Assembly (NCBI GenBank): GCA_036877525.1
Contig: JAZGTH010000001.1
Coordinates: 10,300,001 to 10,364,000, forward strand
Reading direction: 5' to 3'
DNA length: 64,000 nucleotides
Origin: Chromobotia macracanthus
Lineage: Eukaryota > Chordata > Actinopteri > Cypriniformes > Botiidae
In this document: piece by piece, positions 14,532 through 28,060 of the stretch
Layout of the letters: each line of letters begins with the position of its first letter
How positions within the stretch are numbered: position 1 is the first letter of the stretch
Notes under the pieces: generated by a model
Databases searched by the model: none
Seen by the model: only the letters and a program-made list of their open reading frames with translations
What the model was told of the DNA's origin: nothing
Position numbers and translations under genes: made by a program

Positions 14532-15394
14532 ACATATAAGCCGGACTTTACAGCAGGTTTAAAAGATGGAACAAATGTTGGATTACTAGACAGAATTAAA
14601 GAAAACAAAAAAGTGAAAGAGGAAAAGAGAGAAGAAAGAGAGGGACAGAAAGACCTTTGAGGAAATAGAATGTTTAATTCTTCTGTACCCTACCATAAAG
14701 AAGACTCTGACATACATATGTTAAGCTCTCTGCACCCTCTGCTATGGTTCTCATTAAACATAACCAGAAGATCACACACAAGGTGGAGATGAGGGCCAGT
14801 GATAAGAATCTTTATTCATGGCCTCCTTCAACCCCCTCAAACTTCTGTAGAGATCTATGAATCGGCACCACCTGCATTCATCAGGCTTGCTTTTGACAGC
14901 CAGTTAGAACCACCTCTATCCTGCCTACCAGTCAGCCAACCAAAGGCTCCTTTTGTCCCCCTTTGAGCTCCAAGCCGACAACCACAGATGGGGGGCCATG
15001 TTACAAGACAAGCCCAGGGAGTTTGCCACAGAGCAGGGCAGAGTGAAAACAATGTATCCCAGGGGGAGGAGTGAGAGCGTACAGATTTAGTCTCACAAAC
15101 TGTTTTACAATGTAAAAGAACTGCGGGTTCTCACATCTATACAGTATACAAATAACATTCTGACACCCGCCAAGCATTCTCTGTCAACTTCCATTTTTTT
15201 ACTCATTACACACTCGTACCCACGACAGAAACCTCCATTCATGTGTCCTTTGTTTTAAATCAGTGGGTCCCAAAGGCACTGGGAGACAATAGTGTCCCTA
15301 AAGGAGTCTGGGTAAGAGAATTGAAGAAAACCAGATCAATCTGATCAACCAGATCAAACCAGGCACCAGATCAATCTGTAAAACTTTCACCTAT

Positions 15395-15690
15395 TCTGTT
15401 CCTTTGTGGTAGAATGAACTCCCAGCCTCCACCCAATCCGCTGAGACCATCACAACCTTCAAAAAACAACTTAAAACACACCTGTTTCGCAGACACCTGA
15501 CTAATCCCTAATGCTCTATCCTATCCTCCTAAAAAAATTCTTGTCTCTAGTAGCAGAATACAATATACGCTTGTAAATGTAGCTTTGTAGACATGGCTTG
15601 ATGGCTCGCAAGGCAAAATGTTCAATTCTCTCATCCTTTGTAAGTCGCTTTTGATACAATCGTCTGCTAAATGACTAAATGTACATGTAA
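15395..15690 (+). mobile_element. 5'-truncated LINE 3' end (reverse transcriptase ORF tail)
   Basis: The plus strand reads LW, stop, NELPASTQSAETITTF then KKQLKTHLFRRHL, the characteristic last residues of the ORF2 of an L2/CR1-like retrotransposon (W-N-x-L-P, F-K-x-x-L-K-T-H-L-F), with a TAG inside. A 3' tail follows, ending agtcgcttttgatacaatcg and tctgctaaatg. It is a dead, 5'-truncated copy. Confidence 0.75.
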
Positions 15691-18589
15691 ATGTAAAACT
15701 CAGGCAGCACAAAAAAAAACACTCCCTAAATCTGTTTCACTCCTGACAATGCTGACCACTTCTGCAGGCTTTTCCTGACTCCCCAGAAACTGATTATTTA
15801 CAGGAAACATTTTTCAAAAAACATTTTTCAAAGACTCCCAAGAAATAAGCAGAGGCATAAAAATTTGAGTCGATTCTTTAAAGTATCTGTTTGAAGTGCA
15901 TACATACAGTGTCAATGCAATGTAAGCTTCATTAGAATACACAGATGAGGCAACTATATATTAATACATTTATTTATTTAATACATCTAAAAAAAGCTCA
16001 TATTTTAAAAGAACGTAATAAGAACTTTTCATATTAAAAGACATTAGTGAATATGTTAGAAAAATTATACTGTAGATGCATTTCATAGATGCAATGATTA
16101 ACTTGAGCCTACTCCTAAATGGTATTCTTATACAAACCTGTCAACTTCATTGCATTTAAAGTAAAACATGATTTTTAAGTCATTCAGACAATTTTTCACT
16201 ATATTTTCCACTTCCAAACAATTTTCCACTTTTCACTATATTTGTGAGAACATTTTCCAAAATGTGGCCGGACAAACCTATATACACACAATATAAACTT
16301 ATACACACACATATACCGTAAGCAGTATCTACTTTCAAACCTGTTATAGTAAAATGGTTCCTCAATCTGAAACACTAGGGGAAAGATAGTCCAAACACGC
16401 GAGGCATGTGTTTTGTATGTGGAACCTGATCCAATACAATCAAATAAAGACTAAATACAGTTCACAGATGACACAAACGTAGTGTCAAACAAATAACTCT
16501 TAAAAAAAACTCTACATATATTTATGTTACCCAGTCATGAGTCATGGACTTTTTCTCACCTCGGTCTCAACCGTCTTGGCCTTGTCTGCAGTTGCATTTA
16601 GCCTCTTTATTTCAACACAGGCTTTCTTCTAAAACTCTCAGCACGCCTGTATTCCCAGCCAAGCTAAACATCTCCAGGCCTCACAGAGCTTTGTTCCTGA
16701 AGGAGGTGAGCTGAATTTACAACGTGAGGTGAAGGTTGACCCGCAGAAATCACGGGTACGGACTTTGGCCAGCCTAACCCAAACGACAGACGTCAGGTGA
16801 GATTTACTGAGGCGGGATACAGACTGTGACTGCATGAGAAACTTATGTTACACGAGACATAAGATACATTTTAACTCCAATTTAATACAGGAGGAGCAAC
16901 AATATATCAACATTACTGCGCACTGTGGAGAAAAGTGCCTTTTGACTGCAAAATCTCTAAAATCAAACCTTAGAATGAGGAGTCTGGAGAGTTCTGTGTA
17001 TTCTGTAGCAATTAGTTATGAACGCAATTAACTGCAATGTGTATATGCAACTTAAGCAAAAGGCATTGTTCGGTCTTCTGAGTTCATGGTTTACATAAGA
17101 AGGTCGCTTTCAACAGTCAAATGCCAGCCACCTTAATCCTAAATCCCAGCCTGCCAAGGAGCATAAACAGAGGATATTCTTGGCTTAGGTACCTGTGGCA
17201 ATGGAAAAGTCATTTAAACAGAACAAGCCCCAAACCAACAACGAGATAGGTTTTCTTAAACCCTTCTAATCCAGGTCCATGCATAATATCATTATAAGCC
17301 ACGCACGTGACTCCATATGGCGCATTACCAACATTTAGGCATATTAATGTGCTGATGTCTGCTGAAGATACACACATGCAAAAGTTAATCATTTTAAACC
17401 TGATTTTAAAACAAGTAAAAAAACACCAAACGTTTTTAAGCATTTTAGTCACACCGTTAAACTGAAGAAACTACAGTATCAATTGAGTGGAAAGTTTAGC
17501 AAGATAATTTAATTAATAAGTGAATTTAGGTACGTATAATAATATAATAATTGTTAAGTGTTATATTACTGATTAAAAGCAATTCAGATGTTACTACAAT
17601 TGCTTAAATGAAAATGTATTATAAAACTCTGAAAACATATGTTGTTTTTATCCATTGACAAGACATTAGGTAGATTTTGGAAATGACAAGCAAATGATAA
17701 GCAAATTAACACCTCTGCTAAAAGACCACATGAAAACCTGATTCACTACCAGTCCTAAAATGACCAAATTTCAGTCAATTAGTCTCAGTATTACCTCAGA
17801 GCTAAGAATGATAGTGTACAAATACACACACAAACACGTTCTTGCCCTACCACAGAGCAGGCCTAAAACAACTAAACAAAAAAAACATAAAAGAAACTTA
17901 GCAAAGAAACCTCTCAAACTAAGTCACACGGCTTCTGTTTTTCCAGTGAAAACATGTTGTGTTTGTGGTAAGACAGACACATGACAAGCTTCCACTGTTG
18001 TCTCTAATTTAAGCACACAAACACACACACACCCTTGTGACAACACACAAAGGAAGATAAGTGTGTGCACATAAAAACGTACACAAACACACACTGACAG
18101 CATTGCAGACATTTGTGTCTGGGTTATGTTTGCTGAGATCTGGTTAGTCTTTCCCTATTCTGTTTTCTTAGTCCAGTGTTACCTGTGTTCTGATGACATA
18201 GTCAACATGCCAGGACTGTGAGTAATGATGACTTCTCTCACACACTTTCTCTCTCTTACTTACTTCCTATCCACCCCCTCCCCACCTCCAACTTATTCAA
18301 GCAGACTTCTGTCTTCTTTGTCCTCAAAAAGAGTATGCAGGGTTAAATACAACTTCAGTTTTTTAGACATTGTACTAACGTTACTGTCTGATTATAAAAA
18401 TATTAATCAAACTTACTTTAAATTCTGTAATGTTTTTAAAATGTTACAACTTAATAATAATGTTTTGGTATGATTTTTTCTTATGATATATAACATTGTT
18501 TTGATGTTTTGTTATGATATATGACATTCATTTTTTTCTTACTAATGTTACTGCAAGAACGATTCTGATAACTTTGAGAAAACTTAGAA

Positions 18590-18720
18590 AACATTAGCCA
18601 ATGTTCTAAGAATTTTCTCTGTTTGCTGGGTTCGAACCCATATGACTTTCTTTTCATCTGTGGAACACAAAAGGAATAAAGTTTTTTAGATTTACCTTGA
18701 GTCTGTTCCAAACATAAAAA
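18590..18720. repeat. Repeat fragment ('catatgactttcttt...tctgtggaacacaaaa')
   Basis: The words catatgactttcttttcat and ctgtggaacacaaaagg match the centre of the cyprinid foldback family at 3431-3880; 'gtttgctgggttcg' precedes it. Boundaries approximate. Confidence 0.5.
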
Positions 18721-21164
18721 CACAAAGCTATCATATGACTTCAGAAGATTTGGAATATATCACACAAGTAACAAGTAGCATTTAACGCTTCATCCTCTTA
18801 TTTGATGTGTTACATTCATTCGCAAAGCCAGGGGACAACATCGCTCCGTGAAAGCATATAAACAGCAGAGAAAGAGACAGAAACATTTTGTTAAAGAAGA
18901 CAATAAATGTATGATCATGACGATATATATTTTGACTGTGCTATTCATCTGTTCAAAGGTAAGAGAATGAACAGAATGTTGTATTTATTTATATGAAAAA
19001 TGTTAAATGGGCCCACAATATATTTTCTCCCAAATAATATGTTTTGCGTTTGGAGTAAAAAAAATCACAGCACATGGAAAATGATTAAATAAACCTATAG
19101 TTTTAGAGATGCCATCCTAAGATTTTAAACATAGTTTGCTTGGATTTTACTTATTTTGTGTCTCAAGAGTCTGACAAGGATAGGTTTTAATAATTTTATG
19201 CAAATATATTTTTTATTACATTCTAATAAATGTATGTTTTATTTGTGACTTACAATAATTCTGGCCCTAAGGTAAAAATGTCTGTTTTCTAAAGGGACCA
19301 ATATTATGCCAGTAGCTCATCCTTTTTCTCTTTTTGTAGCATAATCTGTTAAGTGGCATTATGTTTGTGAGAGATTTCTCTTAATTTCACAGATGGAGAA
19401 AAGAGAAAGCAAAGGGAGGGAAAAATCCTGTCTTCTGCTAAAAACAACACCTAAGAGTCTGCTGGGCTGAAGTGGAAACACAGATGGTGATTCCACAGTG
19501 AAGAAAGCATGGCTTCAGCCTGCAGAGAACATTAAAAGCTTGAAATGAACATATAAATCAATCGTTTATGCTTAAGGTACACAAAAAGACAGACAGGTGT
19601 CAGTAAAGGCATCTGATTTTCCTTTGAGGTTTCAGACACCCCACTGTCTCTGGTGGTCTTTGGTCCCATGTCCCACTAACCCAAGGTATGCAGAGGACCA
19701 AACCCTTTGATGAGAACCTCCTCGTAAAAACTTGTCTCTCAACTGTCTACAGATTCACCAAAGCTTCATGCCTCCCCCTCTAGCCTGCCCTGCCGTCATG
19801 CCAATCAAGCAGCAAGGTCCAGCTGCATTCACATGACAGCAAAAGGAAACGCAGGGTGCTTCTTTTCAAGACTTGCAACCAGCTGGTCAGGGGTGGGCAG
19901 GTCAGCCCAATCCATCTCCTTGCTAGTTAAAAGGACAAGCCACCTTTATCTAATTTTTCTATATCTGGGAAATTAAAAGGTGAATTTATAAAACAGTAGT
20001 GCCACTTGCATTTTGTTTACTAGCCGTTTGCAATCCAGTCTAACCAAGCACTTAATGTGCTGGAACGGTACTTTGGGTATTTAAAATTAAGTGACAGTCT
20101 TTTCCTTAGTTTGCAGGCCAAACTGAACTCAATTCAGCACTAAATGTTTGGTCATGTTTGATCTATTACTTACATTTGTTTTGTAAATCAGATCTATCAT
20201 TCTCAGAGAAATCCCCCGCGTCCCTTTATATCTTGCTCCTTCTAACTTTTATAACTTTGTGTCTGTGCAGGAAACCCCCGATTCCAGCTGGGTACTTGTC
20301 TTTTACCCAGCAGACTGTGCTGAAAGAGAGGGTTAGGTTTAAACTAATTACTGCAATTTATTATTTCTATTTCCTTTATAATGCCTGGCTATTAATAAAT
20401 ATCTTCACCCCCTCCACTTGCTCCCTCTCCTGTAGCTGTTCCTGTCACCCCATTCTTTCCCCAGTACACCCTCTACTTCCTTCAGAAACACCCCTCCAGT
20501 CTTTTGTGCCCTTTTTTTACCCTTTACACAAGGCTTGCTTGAGAAATGCAGCTGCCTTCAGTGTTCTTCGAATCTCCTTGTTGCTTTTCTTAAAAACACT
20601 GCAGTAGTGGAATAATTGAATCACACGGCTGAAGCCGGGAGATTTAGAGCAGCTCTGTTAGTATAACACTAGTTTTAATATGTCGATCTACCGAGTACCA
20701 GGAGCATGTGGCGTCATTTCAAATACTTGTACTGTGAAGTGTGGAGCAACCCTCTGACTGAGCGGAAACATGCAGTCAAACCTTCTAATGAAGCATGGCC
20801 CCACTGCTGCTTTTTCTGGACACTGATGGCTCTAAAAATAGACTGAAGTATAGCCTGATGGCTTTCATGTCTGTCAAGTGGTTTTTAATCTTAGATGTTT
20901 AACACAAACAATTAATCAGTGCTTGTGTAAACGTTGTATATGTTTTCATAGCTCTTATTGTTTATAAAATGACAATGGCTGCTTTCTATCAAGATTAACT
21001 ATTATATGGAGATTACACAGAATGTGTTTAAAATATGTAAAATAAAATAATTTATGCTCTTTGATCCAACAATTAATATTTGGTAACTCCTAAAGGCTAT
21101 TTATGAATACACAAATGACAAAATACATTTACTGAAGAGAATCACACTTAGGGTTGTTTCAATT

Positions 21165-21245
21165 AGAGTTAAAGGAAGATAATAAAAAAAAATAAATGTC
21201 ATCATTTATTCACTCTTATGTTGTTCCTATCCCACATTACACTCT
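21165..21245. repeat. Fragment of cyprinid foldback element (left end)
   Basis: The order 'ttaaaggaaga', 'gtcatcatttattcactctt' and 'atgttgttcc' follows the left part of the same family. Degenerate and short. Confidence 0.5.
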
Positions 21246-23268
21246 TACTTATATACACAAAATGAGATATTAGGCAGAGTGAATAAGTGATCAAGTTTAA
21301 GCAGGCATTGTTTAATTGGTATGCAACATGAGTTATATGTACTATTTGACCATTTTTATGGAGATTTTTTGGACCTTATCCATAAATCACATTTTTGTCT
21401 AAGATCCTTGCGTTTCATCTGCCTATTTCTTTATGTGGATAAAACGGTGCTGCAGGTGTGAAATAAGACAATCCTGCCAGCTGCAGGGTGCAGACAAAAC
21501 AGAAAGTCTTCCAAATTTCCTCTGTAATCTCAGCTTTGATAGAAGAATAGCCTTAAACCAACTCAACCTAAGGTGCCCATTTCCTGTTTAGAGGGGCACA
21601 AAGCAGGAAAGTGTAAGTGAAAAGGCTGTATGAGCTAGACGGAGACAGACAAAACATATAAAGAAAACCGAGAGCAGCCAATGAGATCACATCATTTTTT
21701 GGACTGCCGCTTTGTAAAGTACCATAGTCATTAATTTACAACCCTTTATGCAATATACATAGATTTATTAAGATTATTACTATCACAAAACAAACAACAG
21801 TTTCCTTCCAAGGTTTTTATTGATGTGTACATCTGTATTTTATCATATATATATTCTCTGTTGAAGATTAAAAGATGGAGACAACTTATCAGCATGCTGA
21901 TATAAAAGTACATTTGTCATGTTCTATTAATTGCGCTTTGCTTCGCCTATAACATCAAAGCTGAGCTGAACAAATGGTTTGGATATTAAAAAGAAAGCAA
22001 GATGATGCATTTCCCTCATCACCATCATCTTTCTTCTCTGAGCATGTTTGCAGCAAGTTCAGTCAAACTGATAGAGGGTAGTTCAAAGTTTTTCCTTGCT
22101 TTCTCCATGGTGAATATTCAAGGCTTAAAAGAGCTGTGAAAATGCTTCACATAGATTATTTTTGGCCGAGCTTCTTCAAAAAGAGGTGAAAATGGCTTTA
22201 CCTTCCAAGAAATATCTCTTCTCAAGTTGTGCTTGCCAGATTTCAGTCTTGTTATCTTAGTTTCTCTTTACTGTGCTCCTACCTCCTGTTAGTTTTGGAT
22301 AATACCTTCAAAATAGGTGTAAATCTAAACTGAAAAACAACATTGCATATGCTGAGAAATGCTGCACAGGGCCGGCATCATGCATAATGTTTGTATCGCT
22401 GCTAAAAACATATTTGAGACCAGTGTTTAAAAACAGCATGGCCACACCTCCAAATACAGATGTTAAAGCTGAGCGGACAAGCTCTGGCAGAAAGCCACAC
22501 ACTCTGCTTACAGAACCCCCTTGTCCAGGTCTCTGGAAAGGAAAATGGACAATCAATTAGGAGGGGGAATTGTAGGGAAGCAGTGGCCTGTCTAAAGCCC
22601 TTGTGACATTACAGCTGGGAATATTTTCCACATTCTTTTTTTAGGCTGAATGAGGTGCTGGTAGACCTGAAGAGAGTGTGTTCACGTTTTTCTAGTGGAA
22701 CAGGAATGTAAATTCCTTTTAATTTTTAGGGGATGTCTGGAATATGGAATTTTAATTGGAAGAGAAAAACATATTTGTATAATGACCACTAAACTGAAAA
22801 TGAATAGTTACATAAAATCACTAAGAATAAATTATGAAAAATAAATAAAGCAATAATTTCTAATGGTTGACTGACATGGGTTTTAAACGGCCCACAAACA
22901 CAGTTATCAGGTAATATTAAAAACTCAAAAAATGTTTAAACGTTTCCTCAATGTATTGAAAACCTTTTAATAAAATTTTATGCATTACATTAATAGGTAT
23001 AGCAGAGTAGCAAGGAATCAAAAAAGTAATCCATCATGTAATCCATAAGGAATCTAAAAAGTAATTCATAATAAATCTATGGGGTACGATGCAGGTGCTT
23101 ATTTATACACAGATGATGGTAAAACCTGACTATAAGCACATTGGGCACCATTTACTCACAGTCATTTTGTTATTGCACATATCTCAGCACTCCATGAAAC
23201 CGCTGCTAATTGCTTTCATATTACTGAGCATCCAGCCAATCTTGGGGGCTGTCCAAGACCACCTTTAA

Positions 23269-23333
23269 GATGTATAACAGTGTGAGCAGTGCAATTTCCA
23301 CTTTAAGCAGAGCACATGAAAAGAAAGAGAAAC
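23269..23333 (+). repeat. Direct repeat copy A (paired with 25176-25241)
   Basis: About 65 bases (gatgtataacagtgtgagc, then aaaagaaagagaaact) repeated in the same orientation 1.9 kb to the right with roughly 15-20% differences. Not a family I recognise. Confidence 0.65.
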
Positions 23334-23744
23334 TACAAGCATACTCTGGGTTAATGTTTTTTTAAGAGAAAATACAATAATAGACTCAGGCGCAAAGTGT
23401 TGACAGCAGTAAAAATTGAGGGGGAATTTTATTGCCTTTTGAGAATGGATTAATGTTATAATCCTGGTGAAAGATTCAGTGACCTGCCTCAAGTGTAACA
23501 TACACTACTGGATCAGAGCACAGCAATATTTTTATTCTTTTACAAACCTGAGGGCTGGTGGCTGCAGACAGCTATTTTCATTCAATAAGAGGAAGAAAAA
23601 TATAATTCTAACCATTTCAAGATCATGTGTAGGGCTTTCCCAAAATATAGCACAAATCCAAAACATTTTACAGTAAAATTATTCATTGTAGGTCATCAAC
23701 TACTTTAGCATCACAAAATGAGACGCAAATTTTTCACCATCTTA

Positions 23745-23797
23745 CAAGAAGGACAGAATTTTCATTTTTGAGTGAACTGTTCCATTAAGGATTCCTT
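23745..23797. repeat. Right-end fragment of cyprinid foldback element
   Basis: It contains agaattttcatttttgagtg and aactgttccattaagg, the usual terminal words of this family. Short fragment. Confidence 0.6.
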
Positions 23798-25175
23798 GGA
23801 AAGCAAATCCATTTACCTGACAGCTACAGAAAATTAGAATTTTCTTGTACTGTACGTTCATCTCAACGAAAGCCTATTTCCCAAAGTACAAATTGCAGTT
23901 GAATCCCAAAAACTGGAGATTAAAAAAACATCAAACAAGTAAAACAGAACATTACTCAGAAACATTACTTGCCTTTAATTACTCATAGTTTTTTCCCACT
24001 GGCTAGCAAAAGGTAAACAATGGGCTTGTCTTTCCAGGCTCAGTGTTTAGATGTGCTTTGCAGCGGTAATGAATCAAACTAAACGTTCTTCCCATTTGAA
24101 ATCAGCAGTCCAGCAGTGCATGTCAGAAAAAATAACTCAAAATGTCATTAATAGGCCCGTTTACCCCATACAACCAAGCCAAATCCCATGCCAGGCCTCT
24201 GATCCTACTGACGTATTACACATATAATCACACAACAGAGCAGCATGCACATAAACAAATGTTCGTTTCTCTCAGCGATTCCACAAAATAGCTTCAGCAC
24301 CATTTAATGCAGAACAATTATGTAAAATAGCTGAGAAAGTTAGTGTGGCGGTTTGTGGAAGTGTGTGGATGTTTGCTCAATGCTCAGTCTAACATCTCGG
24401 GGCATGATCAGCAAACACAGGTGGATTTTGACAAATATTGACAAACAGACTTCATGTGCTACAGTCACTTTCACTGTGCTCTCTGATTTAGGAAGTCTAG
24501 GATTTATGATTAGTTACAGAAGCAATGTGTTTAGACTGATGTGCACATCAGATCTTTTGAAGGTTTACATTCTACATTTGTGTTCATATTGAACCAGAGA
24601 TTCAAATTAGTGGTTTACAGCACATTGTTTAATTACAGCACAGTGTTTAATAACTCAAAGGGACTACAACGCCAGTAATGTCATTCTGCTCTGCTCACTG
24701 CTGCCCCCTCACTTGACCTTTCCTCTGACTGGTTGACTGACTGCACATCTGCCTCCTAGTTAAGTAAATCACTTCTGTAGTGAAGTGGGCTGTATATCTA
24801 AAGCGACAGTCCTCACAACCTCAAACTCTTCTGGTTCTCTCTGTATGTGAAGCTTCAGTCCCGGTTTAAAGACTAACAGGACTCGAAAAGCTGAATGTTA
24901 CATTGTCTCAGCTAAAAAAGAGACAGAGAGTCTATAGCATTGCTGAGCTTGAAAAACATCCAAAAGGAAATGAAATAACTGTTAACCTGGAAACTGAAAG
25001 AACCAGTTCAAACTCGATTTTCCCCTCAAAACTCTTTGAGATTGTGATCCACCTACGGAAGGTTCCACTGGGACCGTAGAGGGCATTCCGTCCCAATAAT
25101 ATTTCCAACCTTGATGAGATTCCTCTCTGCCACAGGCAAACACACAACATGCCACATGAGCATTTGTTTGTTTCG

Positions 25176-25241
25176 TGATGTGTAACAGTGTGAGCTGCGC
25201 AACTTCCATTTTAAGGAGAGCATGTAAAAAGAAAGAGAAAT
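25176..25241 (+). repeat. Direct repeat copy B (paired with 23269-23333)
   Basis: It reads gatgtgtaacagtgtgagc, then aaaagaaagagaaatt. The similarity to copy A stops at both sides within a few bases. Confidence 0.65.
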
Positions 25242-27689
25242 TGAACAACTTTCGTGAACATGAATGTGAGCTACAGTGTACTGCAGTTTCTAAGATACTA
25301 TGGCTATTGGTTACTGTTGTTGAGGAAATGGCATAAGAGATGGCTGGAGATAACAGCAAATATCATTTCAGCCATTTTTGCTGCAGATTCATAATGTTTC
25401 CTGATCTGGTAAACTGGTTCATACTTATTCTCAGGGTTATGAGGTCTGTCTTTGAGATCTGTTAAGGTTTATGATAGCACAAGCTGCCTCTCTTTGCACA
25501 TAGCTGGGCAGAGGTCCCATAGGCCTCTGTGGCCTGCTTGGCCACCAATCACAAAGCATTAGGGAAATGAAGCTTTTTATTTCAGGATTCCATTGGTTGG
25601 TGTGGTCGGATAAGTCATTTCTGCCATGCCACAACATAAGGAAGCTAGATGATTGCATAAATGAGAGAGGGAATGAGATGAACTCTAAACCCAGATATGG
25701 ACGATGAGATATGGAGAAAAGCACAAAGCCAAGGGGGTGATAGGGTGCAATGTGACAAAGCCTACCATGGAAGAAATGTGATCTTGTTTTAGTCATATTG
25801 ATAAAACAATGATACAATTTATATAAACGAGGGTGGTGATATGACAAAATTCATCACAGTATGCAAATGTTTTTGATAGAACAAGAAAACAATTACTTAC
25901 TTTGTACTGCTTATATTATCTGGCTTGAACCTTCATTAGTGGTCTAACAAATACTATCAACATATAATGTGCCTTTGTGTTTTGTCCTCAATGAAGTAAC
26001 AGACCAAACAGTGGCTTGTGTTTGATTCTGAGCTACTGGCTGTGCAAAAAAGCTGAGCCTGAACAAACAAACAGTTGTTTAAAAGTTCATTGTTCGCCCA
26101 CAGCTTGTGTGTAATGGTCTGTAAAATTCAAGAAACCTCACTCCAGGTATCCTAACCCCCCCCCAACTCTATTAAACACATGTTAATTACTGAACCATGA
26201 GGTTCATAATGACTTAGAAAAAAGAAAAAACTAACAACCACACAAACTATTGCATTTTTTTATTTACAATTTAAAACCACATGTTTCTGACATATTTAAA
26301 ATCCAATAGTACTGTAAATAGAGTTTTATTGTGGCTGAAGTCAGCTTGTTAACCAAAAAACTTAAACCACTTAAACCAAGCTAATCATCAAAGTCTTGAA
26401 AATTTATAAGCGACAAAGCACAAGCTGAAATTATGTTTCACTAGCACTTATAGTAATTACTATAAGTATAATAAAGAAAAGTCGTGAAAACATACTTAGA
26501 GGAATTATAACAGTCTCTAAAATTAGTTTGATGAGAGGAAGAAAACCCAAAGCATTTAGCCATGTGTATTTTAAAGAAATCCAACATGTATGGCTTAAAC
26601 ACAAATTTGGATTTTGCTAACTGCTCACTGCAATAAGGAAGTGTTATCGTAACATTATGCAGCGACTACATGTAATTATTAGGTGCCTGTGAAATTTAAT
26701 TTCCTGCGATCTAGATTGTACAGTTTTAACACCCTGAGCGAGGTGTTATTCAGCAGTTATCATGACATTGTTTCTTACTAGGACCAGAAATAGAGGAAGA
26801 AGCATTCATTTGTCTTAGCAAAGTCAGAAATTAAAGGTCTGCGCAGGTAAGACAATGTGTTTCTGTAATGTGATTATTACACATACTAGACACCAAAAAC
26901 AGTTTTTTTAAAAAATGGTCCAAAATTATACAAATCAATGAGATATGCAGGCACCCAGGTGAACCAGTAGATGGCACAAGAATGTACAGGAGCTTCCACC
27001 AACCTATTATTTTTAGCATTTAGCTTTGTACAGTGTAAGGCTTTTGAGGATACAATACAATAGATTCAGTTTCAACATATCAAATCAAAATGCAACCTCA
27101 AATTGGAGAAATAGTCCATATCCTGTTGTGAAGGTGAGGGAAGGGAAGGTGAGTGGAAAACTTGGAAGCCCCGAAGTGCCCCTCAACGCTTTTCTCCTTT
27201 TATTAGAAGAGCATGGGTAAACATCAAAACTCCTACCAGTGCTGAGCTGTCTATCATGCTATGTAAAAAACTGCCAATGGACCTCAGCATTCAAATCAGA
27301 GAAAGACAGGCACCATGCAGCCTAAAAAACATGGATCACATACTTGATTACAGTAAACCTCACAGGGAAGCCACTGCCATAGAATCCCTTTTAAATGGAT
27401 TAATGAACTATGAGCATGTGGGTGTGTGAGTATAACAGCATTTTCTACACCTAAAAGATGTGTTCACAACAAGACACGTAACACCCACTTCAATCACTCA
27501 ATGTACTACTGCAATGTCAGAGCCAGATCTGTACTACTGGGGCACATTATCTTGGCAAAAAAATGTTCCAAGACTGACAGCGAGAGCAAATTATGAATGT
27601 ACAAAGCTCTCCTCAGAGATAGAAACCTGAAGCTGTCAAGACCGGTGCTGTGCAAAGGAAAAGAGAGAAATATCCCAGATGACTGATGC

Positions 27690-28060
27690 TTTGCACATAT
27701 ATTTTCATTTTTAAAGCAAATATCAATCTCTGAGTGAAAAAGGCAGTAAAGTTGAGGTATTTATGAGCTCGCAGGGAGCGTGGCACAAAGGCCCAACTGT
27801 GGGCGGCGAGAAATTTGCTCGTCTTTATGCATCGAGGGTTACTTGAGTTTTTAATACAACGTAAACAGGCTTTAGAGCTTTACTTTCCGATGCATTTACA
27901 GCTAAAATTAAAAAGCCATGTTTCATCATGCCTTTTAAAAAGTGAAACGTAGCATATCCTGGCACGTTACATCAGGCAGTAAAGGGAAAGTAATTATTTG
28001 ATAAGCATTGGCAGACGTCTGATCTCTCTGATAATCATGGCAGCTCATTTCCTATTATAT
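27690..28060. promoter_or_regulatory. Candidate intronic enhancer of ror1
   Basis: Unique, repeat-free sequence of balanced composition within an AT-rich intron, with words such as tatttatgagctcgc, actgtgggcggcgag, tttatgcatcgagg, and ttacgtt-like and gataagcattggcag motifs. This is the look of a conserved non-coding element, but conservation cannot be tested here. Confidence 0.28.

Noticed and set aside
20158..20607. Longest open frame in the window (149 codons, plus strand)
   Set aside because: Composition follows the local T-rich DNA, there is no recognisable domain, it lies inside the ror1 intron, and no splice or start context supports it.
25437..25847. 136-codon open frame on the minus strand
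   Set aside because: No family resemblance, overlaps intron sequence; no sign of selection for protein.
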